Origin: Flavobacteriales bacterium UBA2669
GTDB lineage: Bacteria > Bacteroidota > Bacteroidia > Flavobacteriales_E > Vicingaceae
Assembly (NCBI GenBank): GCA_002359215.1
Contig: DEMN01000004.1
Location: 27,760-91,759, forward strand
Reading direction: 5' to 3'
DNA length: 64,000 nt
Positions 9,237-18,469 of this stretch are shown here, piece after piece; within the stretch, counting starts at the first letter, position 1; each line of letters begins with the position of its first letter. The notes beneath the pieces were generated by a model. It saw nothing but the letters and a program-made list of their open reading frames with translations. It did not search any database and was not told where the DNA came from. Both the position numbers and the translations under genes were made by a program.

Positions 9237-10151
9237 CTACTCTACCCTTAAATAAGGACTGATTTTTTCGAGAGTAGCTTTGTCTAGCAAATGAAGTTTG
9301 TTTAAATCTGCCACAGATTTATAACTACCATTGGCTTTTCTATACTTTTCAATAGCATTAGCAATTTTCCAGTTTATATATGGGTGTTGTTTTAATACAT
9401 CAGCCGTAGCTTTATTGATATTAATTTTTTGAACTTTATCAGAAACCACAATTTGTGGTAAAGCCATTTGATAGGTTTCTTCTGATAACCCCCAAACTTC
9501 TTTCAATTGTTCTTTAGCAATAAAACCTCCAAGTAAATCTCTATATTTAATTATTCTACCTGAATAAGCAGGTCCAATTCCTTTTATATTCGTAAGCATA
9601 GCACTATCAGCAGTATTAATATCAATTTTCTGCGAATAATCTTTTTTCTCAAACTTATTTTCAACAGATTTTTTTACTGGCTTATCGTTTTGATAATTGG
9701 TTTTCTCAATGGTTTCTGGTAATAAAATATGTGGAAAAAGCAGTTTATAATGTTTATCACTAATGCCATAAATCTTTTTTATATCAGCTTTGATTTTCCA
9801 ATTTCCGCCTTTAGCTTTATAATTATTAATGATTTTTATTTGCCAATCTCTAAATCCTAATTGCTTCCATTCTTCATCAGAAATAGTATTAGGATCAAAA
9901 TCAAATAAAGTAATGGATAATGCTTGTTTATTACTTTGTTGGTAAGCTTGCTTTTGCTCTTTTTCCTGCTCATTCAACTCTTTTTCAAAAGCTAAAATAG
10001 CATTTTCATACGCTGTAAAATCAGGTGTGCTTTGTTGCTTTAGATAATCAACAAAAGGAAAAGAAAATAGTATTAACAACAGAATAATGAGTAAAACAAT
10101 TACTCCTCTTTTTTCACTTTTGGTGAAAGAAAAGTAGTCTTTAATACTCAT
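9237..10151 (-). CDS. Membrane-anchored helix-hairpin-helix (ComEA-like) protein
   Basis: This is a 304-aa protein with one N-terminal membrane segment (residues 16-36), a charged Gln/Glu-rich linker and several helix-hairpin-helix motifs. The clearest is INTADSAMLTNIKGIGPAYSGRIIKYR in the middle, with a second INKATADVLKQHPYINWKIANAI near the C-terminus. This is the ComEA pattern, which binds DNA non-specifically outside the inner membrane during natural transformation. Bacteroidota often carry such multi-HhH proteins without proof of a competence role. It starts one base from the stop of the upstream symporter gene, so the two are probably co-transcribed. Confidence 0.82.
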   Translation of the reverse strand: MSIKDYFSFTKSEKRGVIVLLIILLLILFSFPFVDYLKQQSTPDFTAYENAILAFEKELNEQEKEQKQAYQQSNKQALSITLFDFDPNTISDEEWKQLGFRDWQIKIINNYKAKGGNWKIKADIKKIYGISDKHYKLLFPHILLPETIEKTNYQNDKPVKKSVENKFEKKDYSQKIDINTADSAMLTNIKGIGPAYSGRIIKYRDLLGGFIAKEQLKEVWGLSEETYQMALPQIVVSDKVQKININKATADVLKQHPYINWKIANAIEKYRKANGSYKSVADLNKLHLLDKATLEKISPYLRVE

Positions 10152-11762
10152 CTATTTAGAATTAACAAAAGATTTAATACCTTTTTTATACTTTTTTAAT
10201 TCATCACTAACCTTAGATGATAATAAAACTAATCCGATAATATTAGGGAAAACCATGGCAAAAATCATCGCATCAGAAAAATCTATAACAGCTCCTAAGC
10301 CGATAGACGCACCTACAATTACAAAGAAAACAAATAATAATTTATACGTAATGTCCATCGCTTTTCCTTTTCCAAATAAAAATTTCCAAGCTTGTAACCC
10401 ATAATAACTCCATGACAACATAGTTGAAACCGCAAATAATACAACCGCAATGGTCAATACCCAAGAGAATCCTGGAATTACAGTATCAAAAGCAGAAGCA
10501 GTTAAATTAACACCTTCCACATTTCCTTGTCCATACTCAAAAAAACCTCCTTCAATATTGGTAATAATAATTACTAAAGAAGTCATTGTACAAATCACAA
10601 CTGTATCAATAAAAGGCTCTAATAATGCAACAACACCCTCACTTGCTGGGAATTTTGTTCTAACAGCCGAGTGAGCAATTGCAGCAGAACCTACTCCCGC
10701 TTCATTTGAAAATGCTGCTCTTTGGAATCCAACAATTAAAACCCCTACAACACCACCTAAAGCTGCATCAGGAGAAAAAGCTCCGTCAAATATCATCCCG
10801 AAAGCTGTTGGTATTAATGAAAAATTCATTCCTAAAATGATTAATGCCGCACCAACATAAATAGCTGCCATAAAAGGAACTACTTTTTCCGTAACCGAAC
10901 CTATTCTTTTAATTCCACCAATAATTACTACCCCAACAATAATTGCCATTATAATACCTAAAGCAAAACCAGCAAAACCACTTTCTATTCCTAAACGTTG
11001 TATAATCTGTGCAGCTGCTTGGTTGGCTTGAAACATATTTCCACCTCCAAAAGAACCACCCACACACATTATTGCAAAAAATACAGCTAATATTTTTCCT
11101 ATCACTCCCAATCCTTTTTCTTTTAACCCTTTTGATAAGTAATACATTGGTCCACCATGAACCGTTCCTTCAGGAGTAACTTCTCTGTATTTTACACCAA
11201 GTGTACATTCTGTAAATTTTGATGCCATACCTAAAAAACCGGCAATAATCATCCATAATGTAGCACCCGGTCCACCTAATGCTACTGCAACTGCAACCCC
11301 AGCAATATTCCCTAATCCAACTGTTGCAGATAAAGCCGCTGTTAATGCTTGAAAATGAGAAACCTCCCCTTCTCCTTCATTTCTTTCATGTTGAACTGTT
11401 TCAAATACATTCCCTCCAGGTGTTGGATCTCCTTCTGCTAAATCTGCTGTATGTTTATCAATTCCATCATAGTCTCCTTTAACAATTTTAATGGCTGTTT
11501 TTAATAATGTAAAATTGGCAAACCTAAAATACAAAGTAAAATATAACGCTCCTCCAATTAAAACAATTAAAACTATAGGAACTGAATATCCTCCAAAAGT
11601 TATGGGATAAAAAATCACTGTTCCTACTGCATCTGCTATAGGTCTAAAGAATGAATCTATTTTTTGATCAATACTCATTTCTTCTCCTTGGTTTTGAGCA
11701 AATGAGAAAATTGGCATAAGCCCTGAAAAAATAGTTAACAGTAATGTCTTAATTTTTAGCAT
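10152..11762 (-). CDS. Alanine/glycine:cation symporter (AGCS family)
   Basis: This is a 536-aa secondary transporter with about 11 membrane helices, predicted to import alanine or glycine with Na+ or H+. AGCS family landmarks are ALSATVGLGNIAGVAVAVALGGPGATLWM, GGPMYYLSKGL, and FQRAAFSNEAGVGSAAIAHSA (the Asn-Glu-Ala-Gly segment). A signal-like segment (MLKIKTLLLTIFSGLMPIFSFA) precedes the core, so it is slightly longer than E. coli family members. A full Bacteroidota promoter lies just upstream. The HhH gene follows with no gap. Confidence 0.93.
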   Translation of the reverse strand: MLKIKTLLLTIFSGLMPIFSFAQNQGEEMSIDQKIDSFFRPIADAVGTVIFYPITFGGYSVPIVLIVLIGGALYFTLYFRFANFTLLKTAIKIVKGDYDGIDKHTADLAEGDPTPGGNVFETVQHERNEGEGEVSHFQALTAALSATVGLGNIAGVAVAVALGGPGATLWMIIAGFLGMASKFTECTLGVKYREVTPEGTVHGGPMYYLSKGLKEKGLGVIGKILAVFFAIMCVGGSFGGGNMFQANQAAAQIIQRLGIESGFAGFALGIIMAIIVGVVIIGGIKRIGSVTEKVVPFMAAIYVGAALIILGMNFSLIPTAFGMIFDGAFSPDAALGGVVGVLIVGFQRAAFSNEAGVGSAAIAHSAVRTKFPASEGVVALLEPFIDTVVICTMTSLVIIITNIEGGFFEYGQGNVEGVNLTASAFDTVIPGFSWVLTIAVVLFAVSTMLSWSYYGLQAWKFLFGKGKAMDITYKLLFVFFVIVGASIGLGAVIDFSDAMIFAMVFPNIIGLVLLSSKVSDELKKYKKGIKSFVNSK

Positions 11763-11790
11763 AATTGAGTTGTTAATTTTTGAGTTCGTC

Positions 11791-11822
11791 CAAAAGTAGT
11801 AAATTATTAACTGAATGACAAA
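11791..11822 (-). promoter_or_regulatory. Bacteroidota-type promoter of the symporter gene
   Basis: On the minus strand TTTG (11822-11819), a 20-base spacer and TACTTTTG (11798-11791) match the Bacteroidota sigma consensus in sequence and spacing. The box ends 28 bases before the symporter ATG. Confidence 0.6.
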
Positions 11823-12031
11823 AACACTTTTTTAAATGTTTTAATTAGTTTTTAACGAAACATTCTCTAATACATGGCTATTAAAAATTTAAATTCATTA
11901 CACTATTCATCTAATTTAAAAGCTATATTATCCTTAATTATTACTCCTCTCATCGAAGTTTAAATTGCCTTAATATTTAATTAACCTTCTCTCTTATACA
12001 TTCTTTTTAATATTGTCTTAAATTAAAGAAA

Positions 12032-12910
12032 ATGCAATTGAAAGAAAAAATTAATCATAATGATGACTTTTGGTTCAATGAGATTACTAATTCATCAATT
12101 TATAACAAAGAAGGTTTAAAACAACAATATATCTCATTATATAAAAGAAACAAAGAATTAATAAACAGTTTAAACTATGCTAAAATAATTCAAAAAGGAG
12201 TTTTACCAAAAAGCCGACATTTTAATAGAATTTTTAATGACTCTTTTGTTTACTACCAACCTCAATCTTATATCAGTGGCGATTTTTATTGGATAGGCGA
12301 ATATAAAAACTTCAAAATATTTGCTGTAGGAGATTGTACAGGGCACGGTGTTCCGGGAGCATTGCTCACTATGTTAGCTCAAAGTTTTTTAAATTATATT
12401 GTTTTAGGGAAAAAAATAATTCATCCAACTACTATTCTTAAAGAATTCGATAAAAAATTTATAGAAACTTTTTTGGGCGATCAGGATGATATTTTTCATA
12501 ATGATTGGATAGACATAGCTCTTTGTTGTTACGATGAAAGTGAAAAGAAAATATATTTTTCGGGAGCTAAAAGAAAATTACTACATGTTGGTAAAAATAA
12601 TTCTACTATATATAATGGTAATAATTATCCTATTGGAGGTTGGCAATTAGAGTTAAACAGAAATTTTAATCATCATGAATTTAAGGTCAATAAAGGAGAT
12701 ATGATTTATATTGGTTCAGATGGTTTTCAGGATCAAATTGGAGGAGAAAAAAATAAGAAGTTTGGTTCAAAACAACTACATCAGTTACTTTCATCAATTA
12801 TAGAAATGCCTTGTGAGTTACAGCTAAAACTCCTTAAAACAACCTTTAACAAATGGAAGACAAGCTCCGAACAATTAGATGATATTTGTTTAATGGGAAT
12901 TAGAATTTAA
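12032..12910 (+). CDS. SpoIIE-type PP2C protein phosphatase
   Basis: This is a 292-aa Ser/Thr phosphatase of the SpoIIE/RsbU kind. The metal-binding aspartates lie in YISGDFYW (Asp84) and AVGDCTGHGVPGALL (Asp101), with the later motif GSDGFQDQIGG and the C-terminal LDDICLMGIRI. The helix before the domain (KELINSLNYAKIIQKGVLP) is the typical linker. No sensor domain (GAF, PAS, TPR or HAMP) is present, so it probably acts with a partner, perhaps an anti-anti-sigma-like protein. None is adjacent. The 269-bp region upstream holds no gene. Confidence 0.88.
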   Translation: MQLKEKINHNDDFWFNEITNSSIYNKEGLKQQYISLYKRNKELINSLNYAKIIQKGVLPKSRHFNRIFNDSFVYYQPQSYISGDFYWIGEYKNFKIFAVGDCTGHGVPGALLTMLAQSFLNYIVLGKKIIHPTTILKEFDKKFIETFLGDQDDIFHNDWIDIALCCYDESEKKIYFSGAKRKLLHVGKNNSTIYNGNNYPIGGWQLELNRNFNHHEFKVNKGDMIYIGSDGFQDQIGGEKNKKFGSKQLHQLLSSIIEMPCELQLKLLKTTFNKWKTSSEQLDDICLMGIRI

Positions 12911-12965
12911 ATCGCGGTTTAAATTAAGAATTAATGTAGTAAGTTTACGTTTTCAAATCGTTGAT

Positions 12966-13883
12966 ATGATTTCGGTGCTTATTCCAATATACAATTATGA
13001 TGTAACCCACTTTGTTGAAATACTTTACCAACAAGGGAAGGCTGCTGGAATAAATTTTGAAATAATTTTAATGGACGATGCTTCTTCCGACAATTTCAGG
13101 AAAACTAACCAGCAATGGCAAACAAAACCGGAAATTAGCTATATACAATTAGAACAAAATGTAGGTAGAGCTAAAATTAGAAACCTATTAGCCGAAAAAG
13201 CGCAATATGATTTTTTACTTTTTCAAGATTGTGATGCTGAAATTGCATATTCTTCTTATTTTGAAAATTACATTGCTCAATGCCAAGGAAATAAAGTTGT
13301 TTGTGGTGGAACTATTTATAAAGAGGAAGCTCCAAAAGATAAGTCTTTAATGCTTAGGTGGAAATATGGTAAAGAACGAGAAGAAAAACCTGCTGAAAAA
13401 AGACAACAACAACCAAATGCAGCTTTCACCACTAATAATTTTTTAATTCCAAAGAAATTTTTTAACACTATTAAATTTGATGAAAACCTAGTAAAATACG
13501 GACATGAAGACACCTTGTTTGGTTACGAATTGTCTCAACAAAACATTATCATTCATCACATTAACAATCCGCTTATACATGTTGGTTTAGAAAGTGCGGC
13601 TGTTTTTTTACAAAAAACGGAAGAAGGTATAAAAAATCTTATTCAGATAATACAAACTAAAAAACCGGAAAAAAAATTCTATCAAGATGTTAAATTACTC
13701 TCTTACTTCTTAATAATTAAGACTTACCGCTTAAATTGGTTGTTTAATTTGTTATATCAACTTTTTTATCAAAAAATATATAAGCACCTGAAAAACAACA
13801 CAAACCCTAGCATAAAATATTTCGATTTATATAAAATTTTACTCCTTAATTATTACTTCAACTTATCCTCAAAAAAACGTTAA
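12966..13883 (+). CDS. Family 2 glycosyltransferase
   Basis: This is a 305-aa GT-A fold glycosyltransferase. It starts MISVLIPIYNY, then EIILMDDASSDN (nucleotide-sugar binding aspartates), VGRAKIRN and LFQDCDAE (the DxD-like metal motif). GHEDTLFGYE is the ED acceptor-side motif. The C-terminal 60 residues are hydrophobic and basic and may associate with the membrane. Donor and acceptor sugars cannot be read from sequence. It stands alone, upstream of the topoisomerase gene on the same strand. Confidence 0.85.
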   Translation: MISVLIPIYNYDVTHFVEILYQQGKAAGINFEIILMDDASSDNFRKTNQQWQTKPEISYIQLEQNVGRAKIRNLLAEKAQYDFLLFQDCDAEIAYSSYFENYIAQCQGNKVVCGGTIYKEEAPKDKSLMLRWKYGKEREEKPAEKRQQQPNAAFTTNNFLIPKKFFNTIKFDENLVKYGHEDTLFGYELSQQNIIIHHINNPLIHVGLESAAVFLQKTEEGIKNLIQIIQTKKPEKKFYQDVKLLSYFLIIKTYRLNWLFNLLYQLFYQKIYKHLKNNTNPSIKYFDLYKILLLNYYFNLSSKKR

Positions 13884-13925
13884 TAAAACAATTTAAGTCG
13901 GTGTGTTTTAATTAGTAAAATCTAT

Positions 13926-13933
13926 TAAATTTG
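13926..13933 (+). promoter_or_regulatory. Putative -7 box TAAATTTG ahead of the topoisomerase gene
   Basis: TAAATTTG fits TAnnTTTG and lies 43 bp before the ATG at 13977. A GTTTTA stretch at 13905-13910 lies roughly at the -33 position. Confidence 0.4.
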
Positions 13934-13976
13934 GAGCTAATTATTTTTTTAGTAAAACTAGAAACTAGAACAAAAC

Positions 13977-16703
13977 ATGTCAGAAGAACAAACACCAGAA
14001 AGAGACGAAGAGTTTGATAACGATAATGGTGATAATTCATTAGGAAATGTAATTCACATTTCAGGAATGTACAAAGAATGGTTTTTAGACTATGCTTCGT
14101 ATGTAATTCTTGAGCGTGCTGTACCTCATTTATATGATGGACTAAAACCTGTTCAACGAAGAATTTTGCACTCCATGAAAGAAATGGATGATGGACGTTA
14201 CAACAAAGTGGCGAACATTATCGGTAATACCATGAAATATCATCCTCATGGTGATGCTTCTATTGGAGATGCTTTGGTTCAATTAGGACAAAAAGATTTA
14301 TTAATAGATTGCCAAGGGAACTGGGGAAACATACTTACGGGCGACCGTGCTGCAGCTCCCAGATACATTGAAGCCCGATTAACAAAATTTGCCTTAGAAG
14401 TTGTATTTAATGCTAAAACTACCACTTGGCTTTCTTCTTATGATGGAAGAAATAAAGAACCTTTTACCTTACCTGTAAAATTTCCACTTTTATTGGCTCA
14501 AGGTGTTGAAGGTATTGCCGTTGGTATGGCTTGTAAAATCTTACCTCACAATTTTAACGAACTTATTGAAGCTTCTATAGCTCACCTTAAAGGTAAAAAG
14601 TTTACCCTACTACCCGATTTTATAACTGGTGGATCAGCGGATTTTTCAGGTTATAATGATGGGTTAAGAGGTGGAAGAGTTAAGGTAAGAGCTAAAATTG
14701 TTCAAGAAGATAAAACATTACTAAAAATTACCGAACTTCCTTTCGGAACTACTACAGATAAATTAATTGAATCTATCTTAAAAGCAAATTCCAAAGGAAA
14801 AATAAAAATTAAAAAAGTAGAAGATAATACTTCCGAATTTGTAGAAATATTGCTTCACTTACCTTCAGGAGTTTCTCCTGATAAAATGATAGATGCACTG
14901 TATGCTTTTACAGATTGCGAAATATCTATTTCTCCCAATGCTGCAGTTATTGAAAACGATAAGCCACAGTTTTTAGGTGTTACCGAAATGCTAAGGCTTT
15001 CTACCGACCAAACAGTGGAACTGCTTAAAAAAGAGCTGGAAATCAGAAAAGGTGAATTGGAAGAACAATGGCATTTTTCATCTTTAGAAAAAATATTTAT
15101 TGAAAATAAAATTTATGTAAAACTACATGGACTAGGTTACGAAGAAGCTATTACGCTTACACAAGAACTTTTAAAACCTTTTGAAAAACAGCTTATAAGA
15201 GCAGTTACGGAAGATGATGTAAAACACTTACTAGAAATAAAAATGAGACGTATTACTCGTCATGATGCTGAAAAAGCAGACGAGAAATTGTTATCATTAG
15301 AAGAAGAGTTAGCCAAAACCAAGCATCATCTTGCTAACTTAATTGAATATGCCATTGATTATTTTAAAGAACTTAAAAAGAAATATGGTGAAGGCAGAGA
15401 ACGTAAAACAGAAATTCGTTCTTTCGAAAATATTGATGCAGCGAAAGTAGCTGTAAGCAACGCCAAGTTATATGTTAATAAAGAAGAAGGTTTTATAGGA
15501 CATAGTTTAAAAAGAGGTGAAGGAGAATTTGTTGCAGATTGTTCTGATATAGATGATATAATTGTTTTCCGTGAAGATGGTAAAATGGTGGTTACTAAAA
15601 TTGCCAATAAAACTTTTGTTGGTAAAGGAATTATTCATGTTGGCGTATGGAAAAAAGGTGACAAACGTACTATCTATAACATGATTTATCAAGATGGTAA
15701 AACCGGACCTTCTTATATGAAACGATTTGATGTTACTTCCATTACCAGAGATAAAGAATACGACTTAACAAAAGGCACAACAGGTTCTAAAGTTCTTTGG
15801 TTTACTGCTAATCCAAATGGAGAAGCTGAAACAGTATTGGTAAAACTTCGTCCGAAAGCTAATGTAAGAAAATTAAAATTTGAAATAGATTTTTCTGAGT
15901 TAGCCATAAAAGGTCGTGGAGCCAATGGAAACCGAGTAACTAAATACATTATAGCTAAAATTGAACTTAAAGAAAAAGGTGTTTCTACGCTATCTGCCAG
16001 AAAAATTTGGTTTGATGATACTGTTCAACGTCTTAATTCTGAAAGTCGTGGTGAGTTTTTGGGTGAATTTGGTTCTGAAGATAAAATTCTTACCATTATG
16101 CAAAGTGGCGAGTATCAACTTACCGGTTTCGACTTATTTACTAAGTTTGATGAGGACATGATTGTTATTGAAAAGTGGAACAGAAAAAAACCAGTAACCG
16201 CCATTTATTTTGATGGAGAAAAAGAACAATACAACGTAAAAAGATTTTTGATAGAACCTACCGATAAAAAAACATTGTTTATTACTGAACACGAAAAGTC
16301 TTTCTTAGAAATTGTTACCACAGACTGGATTCCTCAAGTGCAAGTAACATTTTCAAAAGTAAAAGGAGTAGAAAAAGAACCAGAAGTAATTAATTTAGAA
16401 GAGTTTATTGCTATAAAAGGAATGAAAGCTATAGGAAATCGATTAACTGCTAATAAGGTTAAAAATATAGATTTATTAGAGCCTTTATCTTATGAAGAAA
16501 TAGTTGAAGAAACTACTGAAGATGAAGTTGATCAACCAGAAGAAATAATTACTGAATCAACAAATAATGAAGATTCTGGTACAGAGCAAGAACAAACTAA
16601 GGAAAAAGACGCTACTCCTAAGCAACAGACTTCATCTGCTCATAAACCCAAACCTATTAAGGATATTTCTGACGAAGAAGCTAGCCAAATGAAATTGTTT
16701 TAA
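13977..16703 (+). CDS. parC: DNA topoisomerase IV / gyrase subunit A-like protein
   Basis: This is a 908-aa type IIA topoisomerase A subunit that breaks and rejoins DNA during decatenation or supercoil removal. The N-terminal winged-helix and tower domain carries KPVQRRILHSM, YHPHGDASIG and the catalytic tyrosine in AAAPRYIEARL (Tyr130). A C-terminal beta-pinwheel with degenerate blades follows. The last 80 residues are acidic and low-complexity, ending in a QMKLF-like tail. The A-subunit identity is secure; ParC versus GyrA is inferred from the weak, gyrase-box-poor pinwheel. No parE is adjacent. Confidence 0.88.
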   Translation: MSEEQTPERDEEFDNDNGDNSLGNVIHISGMYKEWFLDYASYVILERAVPHLYDGLKPVQRRILHSMKEMDDGRYNKVANIIGNTMKYHPHGDASIGDALVQLGQKDLLIDCQGNWGNILTGDRAAAPRYIEARLTKFALEVVFNAKTTTWLSSYDGRNKEPFTLPVKFPLLLAQGVEGIAVGMACKILPHNFNELIEASIAHLKGKKFTLLPDFITGGSADFSGYNDGLRGGRVKVRAKIVQEDKTLLKITELPFGTTTDKLIESILKANSKGKIKIKKVEDNTSEFVEILLHLPSGVSPDKMIDALYAFTDCEISISPNAAVIENDKPQFLGVTEMLRLSTDQTVELLKKELEIRKGELEEQWHFSSLEKIFIENKIYVKLHGLGYEEAITLTQELLKPFEKQLIRAVTEDDVKHLLEIKMRRITRHDAEKADEKLLSLEEELAKTKHHLANLIEYAIDYFKELKKKYGEGRERKTEIRSFENIDAAKVAVSNAKLYVNKEEGFIGHSLKRGEGEFVADCSDIDDIIVFREDGKMVVTKIANKTFVGKGIIHVGVWKKGDKRTIYNMIYQDGKTGPSYMKRFDVTSITRDKEYDLTKGTTGSKVLWFTANPNGEAETVLVKLRPKANVRKLKFEIDFSELAIKGRGANGNRVTKYIIAKIELKEKGVSTLSARKIWFDDTVQRLNSESRGEFLGEFGSEDKILTIMQSGEYQLTGFDLFTKFDEDMIVIEKWNRKKPVTAIYFDGEKEQYNVKRFLIEPTDKKTLFITEHEKSFLEIVTTDWIPQVQVTFSKVKGVEKEPEVINLEEFIAIKGMKAIGNRLTANKVKNIDLLEPLSYEEIVEETTEDEVDQPEEIITESTNNEDSGTEQEQTKEKDATPKQQTSSAHKPKPIKDISDEEASQMKLF

Positions 16704-16705
16704 AA

Positions 16706-16740
16706 AAAACAGCCGTTAAAAAAAATTTAACGGCTGTTTT
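16706..16740. terminator. Bidirectional intrinsic terminator between parC and the small ORF
   Basis: A perfect 15-bp stem (left arm 16706-16720, right arm 16726-16740, core ACAGCCGTTAAA) has a 5-base A loop. Runs of A on the left and T on the right let it work in both directions. Confidence 0.9.
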
Positions 16741-16761
16741 CAAATATAAAAATTGGGATTT

Positions 16762-16911
16762 TTACAAAGAATAATTATTTCCAGACATATCAAATATTTT
16801 GCTTGACTTTTTAGTCTTATTTGTTTCATGAGATGTTGTAGATACTCCACCCAATAACCTTAAGGCTAAAACCAATAACAAAATGGCAAAGAAGAATATC
16901 GCTATAAACAT
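16762..16911 (-). CDS. Possible small single-pass membrane protein (49 aa)
   Basis: An open frame from ATG 16911 gives MFIAIFFFAILLLVLALRLL followed by a polar Ser/Thr/Lys tail. This is one membrane helix with a cytoplasmic or periplasmic tail. A longer reading back to 17019 is possible, but it would overlap the SixA-like start and adds an unlikely Cys/Phe-rich leader. It converges on the strong terminator at 16706-16740, which fits a real short transcript. I recognise no family. Confidence 0.45.
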   Translation of the reverse strand: MFIAIFFFAILLLVLALRLLGGVSTTSHETNKTKKSSKIFDMSGNNYSL

Positions 16912-17008
16912 ATCGTCTAAAATTTGATTTTCATCTACAAAAATACTATTTTTATCGAAACAAACAAATTTAATCGACAAAAATAAACAGTTCATCGAAT
17001 ATTTTAAT

Positions 17009-17503
17009 ATGAAAACCATTTATTTAATTAGACATGCAAAATCAAGTTGGGAAAACCATAGGTTATCTGATTTTGAAAGACCTTTAAACACTAGAGGTAT
17101 AAATGATACTGAAATAATAGGTAAGGAATTAAATAAATTAAACTTTAATCCCGAAAAAATAATTGCGAGTACATCAGTGCGTACTACAGCTACTATACAG
17201 TTATTATGCGAACATATTAACTATAGCTTTAAACATGTAATATTCAACTCAAAGTTATATCATCCTTCAAAAGAAAATTTTATACGTGTATTAGAAGACT
17301 TACCGGACGAATTAGAAAGTGTTGCTTTGGTTAGTCATAATTATGGTATTTCAGAATTTGCTGATTACCTTACCGAAAACTTTATGGAAGCTATGCCTAC
17401 TTGCGCTGTAGTTTGTATTGCTTTAGAAATTGACTCTTGGAAAGAAATTGTTAAAGGTTTAGGTACCACAAAATGGTATATTTATCCTAAAATGTTGGCA
17501 TAA
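17009..17503 (+). CDS. SixA-like histidine phosphatase family protein
   Basis: This is a 164-aa member of the histidine phosphatase superfamily. The N-terminal TIYLIRHAKSSW holds the RHA/G catalytic motif (Arg8, His9). Then come DFERPLNTRG and STSVRTTATIQLL. ALVSHNYGISEFADYL carries the second histidine. SixA removes phosphate from phosphohistidine of HPt or NPr domains in E. coli; short SixA-like enzymes in Bacteroidota have no proven substrate. It lies 3 bp from the convergent end of the glycosyltransferase gene at 17507. Confidence 0.88.
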   Translation: MKTIYLIRHAKSSWENHRLSDFERPLNTRGINDTEIIGKELNKLNFNPEKIIASTSVRTTATIQLLCEHINYSFKHVIFNSKLYHPSKENFIRVLEDLPDELESVALVSHNYGISEFADYLTENFMEAMPTCAVVCIALEIDSWKEIVKGLGTTKWYIYPKMLA

Positions 17504-17506
17504 AAA

Positions 17507-18466
17507 TCACCTCTTCCCTTTAATTAAGATATAATTCTGAAATCCTCCTACTTGTTTTTTACCACCAAAAATTTTCTGCTCTATAAAAGTAGCTAACCTT
17601 ACTCTTGGTTTTTCATGTTTATGAATTTGTTCTCCCGGTTTGCGTTGATCAGAATAATTTAATTTTTCTGCCCAATCGAATTTAGCAATCCACTCTTCCA
17701 TAACAGCAGGGTGCGTGTCATTAAATTTAGCTAATTTACCCAAGGCTCCGTAAGAAAAGTCTGGTGCTACATTTTCATAATTTTTATTGGCTTTTTCCTC
17801 CCCTTTGTGTATCGTATCTAAGGCTTTTTTCTTTTTGGTCATATATTCAGGCGGACGAACCCAACCGTAATGATACACTTCAGCGGGAATATTTACCACT
17901 TTTAGTTTATAGGTGTTTTCTTGCTGACGATAATTTTTACCGTCAAAATTGGGTATTCTTCTAAAAGATTGTGCCGACTCCCATGAGTGAATATCTTTAT
18001 CATTTCTCACAATGCGAATTTCTTTAGGATACCAATTGTGTGCAAAGTGATAATGATTATAGTCGCCCCAAAAATGTTTGTAATTGAACAAAAATCCTTC
18101 CACCTCCTTATCATTTAAATATTGCTCACACTTTTGTTTAATAATTGGTAAATATTTTTCGTGAATTACTTCATCAGCTTGCAAGTAGAACAACCAATCG
18201 CCCGCACAATGAGATTTAGCAATATCAGTTTGATGTGCATTTTCTGTTCCTCTGTCGTATTTTTTAATATCCCAAACGGTATGTATAATTTTAATTTTAT
18301 CGGAACCGATACTTTCTATTTCTTGAAGCGTAGTATCATCCTCATCGCAATCTCCCAAAGCCACCACAAACTCATCCACTATAGGCAATATAGATAAAAT
18401 GGATTGTTTTATAGGAAAATAAAGTTTGGTGGCGTTTTTCACCATTGTAAATCCGCTAATCTTCAT
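17507..18466 (-). CDS. Family 2 glycosyltransferase (LPS-type)
   Basis: This is a 319-aa GT-A fold protein starting MKISGFTMVKNATKLYFPI, with VVALGDCDEDDT and the DxD-like LQADEVIHE in the first 120 residues. This pattern is typical of small bacterial glycosyltransferases that modify lipopolysaccharide or other surface glycans. The second half is rich in His, Trp and Tyr (HYHFAHNWYPKEIRIVRND, EVYHYGWVRPPEY). It starts 3 bp after the stop of the MsbA-like exporter, consistent with a shared envelope-lipid role. The donor sugar is unknown. Confidence 0.85.
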   Translation of the reverse strand: MKISGFTMVKNATKLYFPIKQSILSILPIVDEFVVALGDCDEDDTTLQEIESIGSDKIKIIHTVWDIKKYDRGTENAHQTDIAKSHCAGDWLFYLQADEVIHEKYLPIIKQKCEQYLNDKEVEGFLFNYKHFWGDYNHYHFAHNWYPKEIRIVRNDKDIHSWESAQSFRRIPNFDGKNYRQQENTYKLKVVNIPAEVYHYGWVRPPEYMTKKKKALDTIHKGEEKANKNYENVAPDFSYGALGKLAKFNDTHPAVMEEWIAKFDWAEKLNYSDQRKPGEQIHKHEKPRVRLATFIEQKIFGGKKQVGGFQNYILIKGKR

Positions 18467-18469
18467 ATT

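Noticed and set aside
11763..12031. tRNA, small RNA or gene in the 269-bp gap before the SpoIIE-like gene
   Set aside because: No cloverleaf, hairpin or coding frame could be supported beyond the symporter promoter on the minus strand.
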